61,290 bases of DNA from Cellulomonas sp. ACRRI (GTDB lineage: Bacteria > Actinomycetota > Actinomycetes > Actinomycetales > Cellulomonadaceae), in contig NZ_JAKRMS010000008.1 of NCBI RefSeq assembly GCF_022346185.1, positions 1 to 61,290 of the forward strand, given 5' to 3'. Both the position numbers and the translations under genes were made by a program. Shown one piece after another: positions 1 through 8,500 of the stretch; the stretch's first letter is position 1, and each line of letters begins with the position of its first letter. A model generated the notes under the pieces. The model was not told the origin of the DNA. It ran no database searches and worked only from the letters and a program-made list of their open reading frames with translations.

Positions 1-789
1 CGACGGGGCCGGGTCGGCGGGTCGCGTGGGGCCGGCCGGCCGCGTGCGTTCGGCCGGCCGCCAGGCGGCGACGACGTGCTGGGCGCCGGCGACGACCTCC
101 GCGTGCGGGGTCGCGACGTCCGGGCCGAGGTGGGTGGGCAGCAGCGCGAGCGCGGCCCGCCACGGCGCCCAGCCGGAGACGGCCAGGTCCCGTGCCTCGT
201 CGGCGCCGAGGTCGTCCAGCGCCCGGGCCAGCGCGGCCGGTCCCCCGGCGAGCGCCGCGAGCAGGGCGTCGTCGACCGCCGGGGCACGCGGGTCGTCGGC
301 GAGCGGGGCGTCGGGCCCGTGCCGGGCGCTCAGCGACCCGACGACCACGACGGCACGCAGGACGTCCGGCGCGGGGAGGGCGTCGGCGGCGGGGGCGGTC
401 TCGGCGGCGAGGATGTCGGCTGCGGGGGCGTCGGCTGCGGCGCGGTCGATCTCGAGCACGTCGACCGGCGCGGTCACCCCGGCCGCCCGCAGCAGCACGA
501 GCGCGACCGACGCGGGCGTGTCGGCGAGCACCGCCCCGTCCGCGACCGGCGCCGTGCCCGGCAGGTCCAGACCGGCGGCGCCCAGCCCCGGGGCGACGGG
601 GTGCGGCAGGAACCGGTCCCGGCGAGCCGGGGCGATGACGAGCAGCCGGCCGCGCGGCCCGTCCGGGTGGGCGAGGTCCGCGAGCGCCGCCACCGCCGCG
701 TCCCGCAGCCCGGCGGCCGGGTCGGCCCGCCCGGCGGCCCCGGGGACGAGCAGGGCGGTGTCGGGCAGGAACACCACGGCCAGGCTCAC
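1..789 (-). CDS. LigB-like class III extradiol dioxygenase-fold protein (3' end outside the window)
   Basis: The minus frame is open from GTG at 789 to the left edge without a stop, so the C-terminus is missing and 263 codons are visible. The N-terminus (VSLAVVFLPDTALLVPG) and a later VVVVGSLSARHGPDAPL stretch resemble the class III extradiol dioxygenase subunit B-like proteins found near miaB/miaA/dapF in actinobacteria. Family members have the LigB fold, but their substrate is unknown and no biochemical role can be given. A -10-like TACGGT lies 6 nt before the GTG, which supports this start and a leaderless transcript. The fold assignment rests on resemblance and position only. Confidence 0.72.
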   Translation of the reverse strand, partial: MSLAVVFLPDTALLVPGAAGRADPAAGLRDAAVAALADLAHPDGPRGRLLVIAPARRDRFLPHPVAPGLGAAGLDLPGTAPVADGAVLADTPASVALVLLRAAGVTAPVDVLEIDRAAADAPAADILAAETAPAADALPAPDVLRAVVVVGSLSARHGPDAPLADDPRAPAVDDALLAALAGGPAALARALDDLGADEARDLAVSGWAPWRAALALLPTHLGPDVATPHAEVVAGAQHVVAAWRPAERTRPAGPTRPADPAPS

Positions 790-795
790 CCCACG

Positions 796-801
796 ACCGT
801 A
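796..801 (-). promoter_or_regulatory. -10 hexamer, leaderless promoter of the LigB-like gene
   Basis: TACGGT on the minus strand is separated by 6 nt from the GTG at 789. Transcription would start at or within a base or two of the start codon. Confidence 0.5.
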
Positions 802-844
802 TCCCGCCCGGCGCCGCTCCCCGCCCCGCGACCGACGGACCTCC

Positions 845-906
845 CCGAGATGGCAGCTCTCGGCTGTGCACGGGTGGGCGCGCGCAGCCGAGAGCTGCCA
901 TCTCGG
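845..906. repeat. Nested 22-bp inverted repeat of the CCGAGAT family (likely also a terminator)
   Basis: Arms 845-866 and 885-906 are perfect reverse complements (22 bp) around an 18-nt loop. Each arm contains its own small palindrome, CCGAGA...TCTCGG. It lies downstream of the stop of the minus-strand TPR gene (937) and upstream of the LigB-like promoter, so it may end transcription of the TPR/Hsp90 operon. There is no T-tract. The outer CCGAGAT motif is shared with the elements at 11866-11937 and 54824-54895. Confidence 0.7.
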
Positions 907-936
907 CGGAGCTGGCCGCGGGGGCGGCGGCGGGGG

Positions 937-2955
937 CTAGGTCGTCAGGGTGCGGGCCAGGTCGTCGGCGCGGGCGTCCTGGCCCGAGCGGCGCAGCACG
1001 TCGACCAGCGCGTTCGCCACCTCGCCGTGCGGAGCGCGCTGCCGGGCGGCGGCGAAGCCCTCCATCGCGGACTCCAGGTGCCACACGGCGTCCTCGACGC
1101 GGCCGAGCCCGTCGTGCAGGCGGCCCGCGAGCCAGAACGCGTGCGCGGCGTCCGCGAGCGCCCCGAGCCCGGCGTACGCCTCGGCGGCCGCCTGCGCGCG
1201 GGCGGCCGCGGCGGTGCTGCGCTCCGGGCCGCCGAGCGTCGCGAGGAGGCGCGCGGCGGCGTCGTCCAGGTCGGCGGCCGCGCGGCGGTGCTCGGCCTGC
1301 TCGCGGGCCACGAGCTCCGGGGCGCGGTCGTCGTCCTCCGCGGGCCCCCCGGCCGCGCTCAGCCGGGTCAGCAGCCCGTCCGCCTCGGCGAGCACGGCCT
1401 CGGCCTGGCCGGTCACCGCGGCGGCGCCGGCCCACGCGACCACGACCGGCGCCACTGCCGTCGCCGGGACGCCCGCGGCACGCAGCCGTGCCACCGCCGC
1501 CGCGTACCCCGAGGCCGCGCCGTCGTCGTCGCCGAGCACCTGGGCGCAGTGGGCGGCCTCCGCGTAGCCGAAGCCGGACTCGGTCAGCAGCCCCGCGCCC
1601 TCGAACGCGACGGCCGCGTCGAGGTACGCGCCCGCGGCGGACTCCAGGTCACCGGCCGCCGCGAGGCCCTCGGCCTCGGCGACGAGCGCCGCCGGGTCGG
1701 CCGGGGCCGCGCGCCGGGCCTCGCCGGCCGCAGGTTCGCCGGCCACCGGGCCCGCGCCGCCCGCCGCCGGCACGGCCTCGGCCGCCGGAGCCGCCGGCGA
1801 CGCGGACGACGCGGACGGCTCCGCTCGCCCGGCGCCCGCCGCCAGCCCTCGCGGCAGCACGTCCAGGTCCAGCACGTCCGCGGCCGGCTCGGTCGCCCAG
1901 GCGCGCGCCACCGACTCGCTCTCGGCGCTCGTGCCGTTGCGCGCGTCGAACCGGGCCGCCAGCGCGGTCGCCTCGGCACGCAGCCAGTCGTCGAGCTCCG
2001 CCACCGTGGTCGCGGGCACGGCGTCGAGCCGGACCGGCAGGTCGCCCCGCCCGGCCCCGCGCAGCACGTGCGTGGCGGCGCCGACCAGCCGCGCGAACGC
2101 CAGCCGCGAGTACGGGGTGTCCCCGCCGGTGAGGTACTGCTGGTCCGCCTCGATGGCGCGGACGGCCCGCTCGGCCTGCCCGCCGCGCGCGAGGAGCCGC
2201 ACCCGGCGGCCGCGGGCCCCGACCATGTCGGACTCGGCCTCGGCCAGGGCGGCGACGGCGCGCCGGTGCGTGCGCGCGGCGTCGCGGGGCCGGCCCTGCT
2301 CGAGGTAGGCCTCGGCGAGGTACGACAGCATGTCGGCGGGCTCGGACGCGCAGGACGGGTCCTCGGCGAGCGTCTGCTCGATGAGCCGGACGCCCTCCTC
2401 GACGCGGTCGGTGGCCAGCAGCCACGCGGCGCGGTCACCCGGGTCGCAGGCCTCGCACTGGGAGAAGTCGTCCCGCGGGGTGGCCACCCACGCCTGGAAC
2501 GCGGCCTCGACGTCCGCGGCGCCGCGCTGGCGCGCCCACGCGAACCGCTCGTAGGCGACGGCGTCCATGCCGTTGCCGGCCAGCGCGTACCGGCGCTCCA
2601 TGTCGGCGAGCGTGCGGTCGATCTGCTCGGCGGGCACCGTCGGGAAGTCGGCGAGGCCGGAGACCATCCACTTGAACGACCAGAACAGGCCGTGCCGGTC
2701 CTGGGCGTCGAAGTGCTCGGGGTGCTCGTCCCACCACCGCAGCAGCCGCGCGAACGCGACGAACGACCGGTCGACCTCGCCGCCCCACTGGTAGGCCTCG
2801 ACCAGCGTGCTCAGCGCGTAGGCGCGCGCCGCGTCGGGTCCCTCGGCGTCGACCAGCCGCACCTGGCGCTCGGCCGCCCGGGTGCGGGCGAGCCCGTACG
2901 GCATCTGCCGCACGCGGGTGATCTCGCGGTTGGCGTCGTCCAGCGTGCGCGTCAC
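937..2955 (-). CDS. Large tetratricopeptide-like repeat protein coupled to Hsp90
   Basis: The predicted protein has 672 aa. It is rich in Ala-rich helical pairs typical of TPR folds (for example AYLEQGRPRDAARTHRRAV and AFWLAGRLHDGLGRVEDAV), interrupted near residues 330-400 by a low-complexity Ala/Pro/Gly linker. No catalytic motif or signal peptide is visible. The GTG start at 2955 overlaps the stop of the Hsp90 gene (GTGA, 4 nt) and follows a GGGGAGGAG ribosome binding site, so the two genes are translationally coupled. TPR proteins are classical Hsp90 partners in eukaryotes. A co-chaperone or client-adaptor role here is inference from that and from the coupling. A general scaffolding TPR protein is the alternative. 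Confidence 0.8.
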   Translation of the reverse strand: MTRTLDDANREITRVRQMPYGLARTRAAERQVRLVDAEGPDAARAYALSTLVEAYQWGGEVDRSFVAFARLLRWWDEHPEHFDAQDRHGLFWSFKWMVSGLADFPTVPAEQIDRTLADMERRYALAGNGMDAVAYERFAWARQRGAADVEAAFQAWVATPRDDFSQCEACDPGDRAAWLLATDRVEEGVRLIEQTLAEDPSCASEPADMLSYLAEAYLEQGRPRDAARTHRRAVAALAEAESDMVGARGRRVRLLARGGQAERAVRAIEADQQYLTGGDTPYSRLAFARLVGAATHVLRGAGRGDLPVRLDAVPATTVAELDDWLRAEATALAARFDARNGTSAESESVARAWATEPAADVLDLDVLPRGLAAGAGRAEPSASSASPAAPAAEAVPAAGGAGPVAGEPAAGEARRAAPADPAALVAEAEGLAAAGDLESAAGAYLDAAVAFEGAGLLTESGFGYAEAAHCAQVLGDDDGAASGYAAAVARLRAAGVPATAVAPVVVAWAGAAAVTGQAEAVLAEADGLLTRLSAAGGPAEDDDRAPELVAREQAEHRRAAADLDDAAARLLATLGGPERSTAAAARAQAAAEAYAGLGALADAAHAFWLAGRLHDGLGRVEDAVWHLESAMEGFAAARQRAPHGEVANALVDVLRRSGQDARADDLARTLTT

Positions 2956-4943
2956 GCGCGCTCCTCCCCGGCCGGTCCCCCGGCCGCCTCGTCGTCGGCG
3001 CCGGGCAGCGCGCCCGGCACCCCCTCGTCGCGCCCGGTACCGGCCCCGCGCAGGCCCGCGCGCAGCAGCACCGACATCGACCCGGTCATCAGCTCCGAGT
3101 CCCGCGCACGCAGCGGCTCGCCGGAGAGCAGCAGCGCCGACACGTACAGCGACCGCAGCCCCGCGGCGAACACCTCCCCGGGCGGGGCGTCCAGCAGCTC
3201 CCGCACCAGCGGGCTGGCGTCGTTGAGCACCAGCCGGCGGGCGGCGGCGGGCGCGGCGAACCCGGCGAGCACGTCGCTCCACACGTCGTCCGCCTCGGCC
3301 ATCGCCGCCTGCAGGTCGCGCTGGTGGTCGCCGTCCCGGTCGTGCAGCAGGACGGCCGGCAGCTCGGCCGGGTCGAAGGTGCGCAGCACCAGCTCGGTGT
3401 CGAGCGGGCGCAGCACCTCGCCGGCGGCCCGCACCGCGTCCAGGGTGGCGAGCTCGCGCTCGGGGGTCACCGGGGCGAGCACCTGCGCGATGTCGCCGGC
3501 CCCGAGCGGCCGCACCTCGCCCAGACCGCGCCCCGGGCCCCGGGCGGCGAGCCGCGCCAGCAGGTCGGCGTCGTACACGTAGCCCGCGTTCACGACCGCG
3601 AGGCCCTGCGCGCGGGCGACGGGCGCGATCCGCCTGTACTCCTCGAGCGTGGGCGCGAACACCACCTGCCCGTGCTCCGCCGCGACCTCCGCGAGCGTCA
3701 GCGTCCCGTCGGTCGTCTCGTAGGGCAGGATCCGCGCGGCGAGGTCGAGCATCGTGTCGTCGGTCAGCGCGAGCGAGCGCACGGCGAGGTGGTGCGTGCC
3801 GACGAACTGCCGCGCCAGCGCCGTCGACGACTCCAGGGTGCGCAGCGTCCAGGACCGGACGGCGTCCGCGAGCGCCTCCTGCGTCGCGAGCAGCACCTCG
3901 TCGGTGTACAGCGCCTCGCGGGACGCGGTGGGGCGCAGGCCCGAGGCGTCGATGACGCACCGGACGAAGAACGCCCACTCGGGCAGCAGCCCGTCGACGC
4001 GCGCGCCGAGCAGCATCCGCTTGAGGTAGACCCGGTGCGACCCGCCACCGCCCGGGGGCACCGCGGCGGGCAGCACGAACGCGACGCCGGACACGCCGGC
4101 CAGCGGCACCGACAGGTCGATGTGCGCCAGCGGCGTGAAGCCGAGCGTCTGCTCGCAGTAGCGGGCGAGCGCCTGGGCGCGGGCGGCCTCGTCGGGGTAC
4201 GTGCGCGCCCAGGGGGCGTCGGGCGCCGAGATCCGCCGCCAGGCGTGGCCGGGGCGGGGCGTGCCGTCGGCGGGCAGGTCCCGGGCCGGGTCGCCGGCGC
4301 CCGGCACCCCCGCCGGGACCGCCGCCGGGGCGGCGCCCAGCGGCACCTCCACCGCCACGTCGACCGGGAGCAGCGAGCCGAACTCGGCCGCGAGCGCCGC
4401 GACCGTCTCCCCCGCCAGCCAGTGCTCCAGGTCGCGTCGCGGCCGCAGCCGCACCGTGCTTCCGGGCGTCAGGTCGGCGTCCGGGAGCTCGACCAGGTCG
4501 TACGACCCGTCCGCGTGCCCGCGCCAGCGCACGGCCGGGGCCTGCGGGTCGCGGGCGGACCGGGACACCAGCTCGATGGAGTCGGCCACCATGAACGCCG
4601 ACAGCAGGCCGATGCCGAACTGCCCGAGGAACTCCTCGCGCCCCACCCCGAGGTCGAGGTCCCGCTTGGACGACCGGCCGACGGTCGCCAGCAGCTCCTC
4701 CGCCTCGGCGCGGGTCAGGCCCACACCCGAGTCGGTGACGAGCAGCGACCCGTCCGGCAGCGGCCGCAGCCGGACGGTGGCGGGGCACCCCGGGTCCTCG
4801 GCGCGGCGCGCGGTGATCGCGTCGACGCCGTTCTGCAGCAGCTCGCGCAGGTAGACCCGGGGTCCGGAGTACAGGTGCCGGGCGAGCAGGTCGACCACGC
4901 CGTGCAGGTCGACCTGGAACGCCCGAGCGGCGGGGTCCGTCAT
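2952..4943 (-). CDS. Divergent Hsp90 (HtpG-like) family protein
   Basis: The predicted protein has 663 aa with an N-terminal GHKL ATPase domain. The N-box YLRELLQNGVDA (E34, N38, D41), the DSGVG loop (71-75) and the GQFGIGLLSAF lid motif (107-117) are all present, so nucleotide binding looks intact. Compared with classical HtpG it has LLQN instead of the usual ISNASDA context and ends in an acidic, low-complexity tail. The ATG at 4943 lies 10 nt after the stop of a YbjN-domain gene, and its own stop overlaps the TPR gene, giving an operon YbjN-Hsp90-TPR. The family is known as ATP-dependent chaperones; the clients of this subfamily are not known to me. Confidence 0.88.
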   Translation of the reverse strand: MTDPAARAFQVDLHGVVDLLARHLYSGPRVYLRELLQNGVDAITARRAEDPGCPATVRLRPLPDGSLLVTDSGVGLTRAEAEELLATVGRSSKRDLDLGVGREEFLGQFGIGLLSAFMVADSIELVSRSARDPQAPAVRWRGHADGSYDLVELPDADLTPGSTVRLRPRRDLEHWLAGETVAALAAEFGSLLPVDVAVEVPLGAAPAAVPAGVPGAGDPARDLPADGTPRPGHAWRRISAPDAPWARTYPDEAARAQALARYCEQTLGFTPLAHIDLSVPLAGVSGVAFVLPAAVPPGGGGSHRVYLKRMLLGARVDGLLPEWAFFVRCVIDASGLRPTASREALYTDEVLLATQEALADAVRSWTLRTLESSTALARQFVGTHHLAVRSLALTDDTMLDLAARILPYETTDGTLTLAEVAAEHGQVVFAPTLEEYRRIAPVARAQGLAVVNAGYVYDADLLARLAARGPGRGLGEVRPLGAGDIAQVLAPVTPERELATLDAVRAAGEVLRPLDTELVLRTFDPAELPAVLLHDRDGDHQRDLQAAMAEADDVWSDVLAGFAAPAAARRLVLNDASPLVRELLDAPPGEVFAAGLRSLYVSALLLSGEPLRARDSELMTGSMSVLLRAGLRGAGTGRDEGVPGALPGADDEAAGGPAGEERA

Positions 4944-4953
4944 CGGCGGCGCG

Positions 4954-5451
4954 TCACTCCCCCTGCGCGGCGGCCTCGGCGGCCTTGGCCTCGGCCGCCT
5001 CGGCCGGGAACTGCTCGTCCAGGTGCTCGAACAGGCTCAGCGCGGTGGTGATGCCGCAGGCCAGGTGCAGGTCGATCTGCTCGTCGGTCGCACCGTGCTC
5101 GTAGTCGACGGTGTGCTCGGCGTAGACGCCGACGACGTCACCCTCGGCCCGCACGTAGCCCTTCGGCCACAGCTTCTCCGAGTTCCAGGTGTTCACCAGG
5201 TCGACGACGCGCGCGTACTGGTCGATGCCGACCCGGCGGTTCCACCGGCCACGGGTCTGCAGGTACTCCTGCTGGCCGCCGAGGCGGAAGAAGTAGAACA
5301 GGTGCCCGTCCCAGTAGCCGCCGATGTCGCCGTCGTCGTCGACGCCGTAGTTCATCTCGCGCGCGTCCAGCACGTCGATGAGGCGCTGGTGGGACAGGGG
5401 CTGCGGTCCGGGGACGGACGCCGCGGCGTCCGGCTTGGTGAAGAAACCCAT
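4954..5451 (-). CDS. YbjN-domain protein, paralogue 1 (first gene of the Hsp90 operon)
   Basis: The predicted protein has 165 aa. The YbjN core runs from about residue 22 to 150, with the signature DDDGDIGGYWDG, FYFFRLGGQQE, TRGRWNR, then EHGATDEQ near the C-terminus and an Ala/Glu-rich tail. YbjN proteins share the fold of CesT-type secretion chaperones, and E. coli YbjN modulates motility and stress responses; no enzymatic activity is known. The start ATG at 5451 (MGFFTKPD) has GAGGAC at a suitable distance. It is transcribed divergently from two further YbjN paralogues and immediately precedes Hsp90, which suggests a chaperone-related role (inference). Confidence 0.85.
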   Translation of the reverse strand: MGFFTKPDAAASVPGPQPLSHQRLIDVLDAREMNYGVDDDGDIGGYWDGHLFYFFRLGGQQEYLQTRGRWNRRVGIDQYARVVDLVNTWNSEKLWPKGYVRAEGDVVGVYAEHTVDYEHGATDEQIDLHLACGITTALSLFEHLDEQFPAEAAEAKAAEAAAQGE

Positions 5452-5632
5452 GGCGTCCTCGTGGGGGTCGTGCGGGGCGCGGTCGGCCCCGCGGGCTGCG
5501 TCGGTGCTGGTGGGGGGCGCGCAAGGCGCCGTCCGGCACGAGCCTAACCCGATCGCGCGGACGCACGGCCGCCCGAGATGTCCGATCCGGTGAACCAGGT
5601 CCGACCACGATGGCGGCGTCGGCTCCCGCGCG

Positions 5633-5638
5633 TATGGT
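5633..5638 (+). promoter_or_regulatory. -10 hexamer, leaderless promoter of YbjN paralogue 2
   Basis: TATGGT precedes ATG at 5645 by 6 nt, and no ribosome binding site is visible. This favours the ATG at 5645 over the in-frame GTG at 5639. The 193-bp gap 5452-5644 must also hold the minus-strand promoter of the Hsp90 operon. Confidence 0.55.
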
Positions 5639-5644
5639 GTGCGC

Positions 5645-6217
5645 ATGGGTCTGTTCGGGAACCGCCGCCCCCGCCGCGGACCGGGCCGCCCGGCGAGCGG
5701 CCGCGAGGCCGCGCCGGTCCCCGCCAACCCCGGTCGTGGCGGTGCACGCGGCTCCGATCCCGCCGGCGTGTCCGTGGACGACGGCCGCCCCACCCCGCTG
5801 AGCACCGAGCGGATCGTGCGCTGGTTCGAGCGGAACGACTTCCACTACTTCACCGACGACGACGGCGACCTCGGCGGGCTGTGGCGCGGGCGCCTGTTCT
5901 ACTTCTTCCTGTTCGGCGACCACCAGGAGATCGTCCAGGTGCGCGGGCAGTGGAACCGCGAGATCGCGATCGAGCGGCTCGAGGAGGTGCTGGACGCCTG
6001 CACCGAGTGGAACGCCGAGCGCATCTGGCCGAAGGCCTACGTGCGGGTGCGGGACAACGGCATGGTGCACGTCGTCGCGGAGGTGTCCACCGACCTGGAG
6101 CACGGTGCCACCGACGAGCAGCTCAGCCAGATCCTGTTCTGCGGGCTCAGCACGTCGAGCACGTTCTTCGACGCGATCGACGAGCTCTACCCCGACCCCG
6201 CGGCGGTGGCGCCGTGA
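5645..6217 (+). CDS. YbjN-domain protein, paralogue 2
   Basis: The predicted protein has 190 aa. A basic, disordered N-terminal segment (about 45 residues) precedes a YbjN domain with DDDGDLGGLWRG, FYFFLFGDHQE, QVRGQWNR and EHGATDEQLS, closely matching paralogue 1 across the divergent promoter. The start was chosen at ATG 5645 because of a leaderless-type -10; GTG 5639 in frame is possible and adds two residues. The stop overlaps the GTG of the next gene (GTGA), so paralogues 2 and 3 are translationally coupled. The molecular role is unknown. The fold belongs to the CesT-like chaperone family. Confidence 0.85.
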   Translation: MGLFGNRRPRRGPGRPASGREAAPVPANPGRGGARGSDPAGVSVDDGRPTPLSTERIVRWFERNDFHYFTDDDGDLGGLWRGRLFYFFLFGDHQEIVQVRGQWNREIAIERLEEVLDACTEWNAERIWPKAYVRVRDNGMVHVVAEVSTDLEHGATDEQLSQILFCGLSTSSTFFDAIDELYPDPAAVAP

Positions 6218-6723
6218 CCGCGCCCCGCACGCCGGGCTGGCTGTCCCGGGTGCTCGGTGAGCGCGGTGCCGCCCCCGCGCCGCAGCGCCGGGTGCCGCTG
6301 CAGGCCCGGCCGACGCCGCTGACCCGCGACCGGGTGGCGGCGACGCTGTCCGCGCGCGGCTACCACTACCGGGTCGACGAGGACGGCGACCTCACCGGCG
6401 TGTGGAACGACTCCCGGTTCTGGTTCCTGCTGCTCGGCGAGCAGCGGGAGATCCTGCAGGTGCGCGGCCGGTGGCACCGGCAGCTCCCGGTGGACAGCCG
6501 CCGGGCCGTGACGCTCGCGCTCAACGACTGGAACCGCGAGCGCATCTGGCCGAAGCTGTACCTCCGCGAGGAGGAGGGCCAGCTCGCCGTGTACAGCGAG
6601 GTGTCGACCGACCTCGAGCACGGCGTGACCGCCGAGCAGCTGGACCAGCTCGTGTCCTGCGGGCTGGGCACCGGCGTGCAGAGCTTCGCGTCGTTCGACC
6701 AGCTGCTGCCGCCGCAGGTCTGA
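6214..6723 (+). CDS. YbjN-domain protein, paralogue 3
   Basis: The predicted protein has 169 aa. It carries the same core as paralogues 1 and 2 but is more diverged: DEDGDLTGVWND, FWFLLLGEQRE, QVRGRWHR and EHGVTAEQLDQ. The GTG start at 6214 overlaps the preceding stop by 4 nt, which fixes the start. It contains no transmembrane segment or catalytic motif. Three paralogues around one promoter next to an Hsp90 gene suggest duplication followed by specialisation, possibly as homo- or heteromeric partners, as CesT-fold proteins usually dimerise (inference). Confidence 0.85.
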   Translation: MTAPRTPGWLSRVLGERGAAPAPQRRVPLQARPTPLTRDRVAATLSARGYHYRVDEDGDLTGVWNDSRFWFLLLGEQREILQVRGRWHRQLPVDSRRAVTLALNDWNRERIWPKLYLREEEGQLAVYSEVSTDLEHGVTAEQLDQLVSCGLGTGVQSFASFDQLLPPQV

Positions 6724-6769
6724 GCGGCGCGGCGCGGGGTCCGCGCCCGGCCGGCCCCGCAGGACGGGC

Positions 6770-8365
6770 TCAGCGCCGCCCGAGCGTCGGCAGCCCCAGC
6801 AGCACCGGCGCGGCCGGACCCGCCGCGGCGCCGGTCCCGCACGCGTCCCCCGCGCCGCCGTGCGCGTGGTCGTCCTCGCCGGCCTGCCGCCGCTCCCAGG
6901 CGTCGCCGGCCCGGGTCCGGCGCACCGCGAAGGTGCCGCCCTCGACCGCCGAGTCCGCGACCAGGTGGTGCGGCGCGGCGTGCGTGACGTCGACCGTGAC
7001 GAGGTCGCCGGGGCGGGGCGCGTCGGCCGCGTCGAGCCCGGCGGGCAGCGCGAGGTGCACCAGCCGGTTGTCCGCGGCGCGGCCCGACAGCCGGCGGGTC
7101 TCCCCGTCCTTGCGGCCCTCGCCCTCGGCGAGCAGCACCTCGACCGTGCGGCCGACCTGCTTCTGCGCCTCCTCGAGGCCGATCCGGTCCTGCAGCGCGA
7201 TCAACCGCTCGTACCGCTCCTGCACGACCGCCTTGGGCAGCTGGTCGGGCAGGTCGGCGGCCGGCGTGCCGGGCCGCGGCGAGTACTGGAACGTGAACGC
7301 CGAGGAGAAGCGCGAGGCCTCGACCACGCGCAGCGTCTCGGCGAAGTCCTCCTCGGTCTCCCCCGGGAAGCCCACGATGATGTCCGTGGTGATCGCGGCG
7401 TCGGGCAGCTGGGCGCGCACCCGGTCGAGGATCCCGAGGAACTTCTCCGACCGGTAGGACCGGCGCATCGCGCGCAGGACCCGGTCCGACCCGGACTGCA
7501 GCGGCATGTGCAGGCTCGGCATGACCGCGGGCGTCTCGGCCATCGCCGCGATGACGTCGTCGGTGAACGCCGCGGGGTGCGGCGAGGTGAACCGCAGGCG
7601 CTCCAGGCCGTCGATCGCGCCGGCGGCCCGCAGCAGCTTGGCGAACGCGCCGCGGTCGCCGAACTCGACGCCGTAGGAGTTCACGTTCTGGCCCAGCAGG
7701 GTCACCTCGATGGCGCCCTGGTCCACCAGCGCCGCCACCTCGGCGAGGACGTCGCCCGGCCTGCGGTCCCGCTCCTTGCCGCGCAGGTGCGGCACGATGC
7801 AGAACGTGCAGGTGTTGTTGCACCCGACGCTGATGGACACCCAGCCGGCGTAGGCGGACTCGCGGCGGGTCGGCAGCGTCGACGGGAAGACCTTGAGGGA
7901 CTCCTCGATCTCGACCTGCGCCGCCTCGTTGTGCCGGGCGCGCTCGAGCAGCACCGGCAGCACGTCGAGGTTGTGCGTCCCGAAGACGACGTCGACCCAC
8001 GGGGCGCGCTCGACGATGCCGGTGCGGTCCTTCTGGGCGAGGCAGCCCCCGACGGCGATCTGCATGCCCGGGCGGGCGCGCTTGGTCCCGGCCAGCCGGC
8101 CGAGGTTGCCGTACAGCTTGTCGGCCGCGTTCTCCCGCACCGCGCACGTGTTGATGACGATGACGTCGGCCTCCTCGGCCGCCGCGGCCTCGGGCGTCGC
8201 GGCGACGTAGCCGGCCTGCTCCAGCATGCCGGCCATGTGCTCGGAGTCGTGCACGTTCATCTGGCAGCCGAGGGTCTTGACCAGGTACGTGCGCGCGGGC
8301 GCTCCGGCCGCCGACGCGGGGGCGTCGGGGGCCACGAGGACGGGGGGCGGGGTCGTCGTGCTCAT
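6770..8365 (-). CDS. miaB: tRNA-2-methylthio-N6-dimethylallyladenosine synthase MiaB
   Basis: The predicted protein has 531 aa. It is a radical-SAM methylthiotransferase that converts i6A37 to ms2i6A37 in tRNAs reading UNN codons. The N-terminal UPF0004 domain carries Cys34 (LGCQMN), Cys74 (NTCAVRENA) and Cys108 (GGCLAQK) for the auxiliary cluster. The radical-SAM signature is Cys182-Cys186-Cys189 ([10 protein letters not shown]), and a TRAM-type tail lies near residues 400-480. About 40 extra Gly/Ala/His-rich residues follow. ATG 8365 was chosen because a TACCCT -10 sits 8 nt upstream; an upstream in-frame extension lacks family similarity. Confidence 0.95.
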   Translation of the reverse strand: MSTTTPPPVLVAPDAPASAAGAPARTYLVKTLGCQMNVHDSEHMAGMLEQAGYVAATPEAAAAEEADVIVINTCAVRENAADKLYGNLGRLAGTKRARPGMQIAVGGCLAQKDRTGIVERAPWVDVVFGTHNLDVLPVLLERARHNEAAQVEIEESLKVFPSTLPTRRESAYAGWVSISVGCNNTCTFCIVPHLRGKERDRRPGDVLAEVAALVDQGAIEVTLLGQNVNSYGVEFGDRGAFAKLLRAAGAIDGLERLRFTSPHPAAFTDDVIAAMAETPAVMPSLHMPLQSGSDRVLRAMRRSYRSEKFLGILDRVRAQLPDAAITTDIIVGFPGETEEDFAETLRVVEASRFSSAFTFQYSPRPGTPAADLPDQLPKAVVQERYERLIALQDRIGLEEAQKQVGRTVEVLLAEGEGRKDGETRRLSGRAADNRLVHLALPAGLDAADAPRPGDLVTVDVTHAAPHHLVADSAVEGGTFAVRRTRAGDAWERRQAGEDDHAHGGAGDACGTGAAAGPAAPVLLGLPTLGRR

Positions 8366-8373
8366 CGCGGACC

Positions 8374-8379
8374 AGGGTA
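8374..8379 (-). promoter_or_regulatory. -10 hexamer, miaB promoter (leaderless type)
   Basis: TACCCT on the minus strand, 8 nt before the miaB ATG. It shares the 135-bp divergent gap 8366-8500 with the gluA promoter. Confidence 0.45.
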
Positions 8380-8488
8380 CGTCCGCGGCTCGCCGCCCTC
8401 CGCAGCGATGACTTGCCCGAGAGGCGCACATGACCGGGCTGTTTCCGATCTGTGACCTCAAAAGGTGGCGCAGGTAACACGAGCCTCA

Positions 8489-8494
8489 TAGGTT
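8489..8494 (+). promoter_or_regulatory. -10 hexamer, gluABCD promoter (leaderless type)
   Basis: TAGGTT is separated by 6 nt from the gluA ATG at 8501. There is no convincing Shine-Dalgarno sequence at the usual distance. Confidence 0.45.
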
Positions 8495-8500
8495 CCAGGG

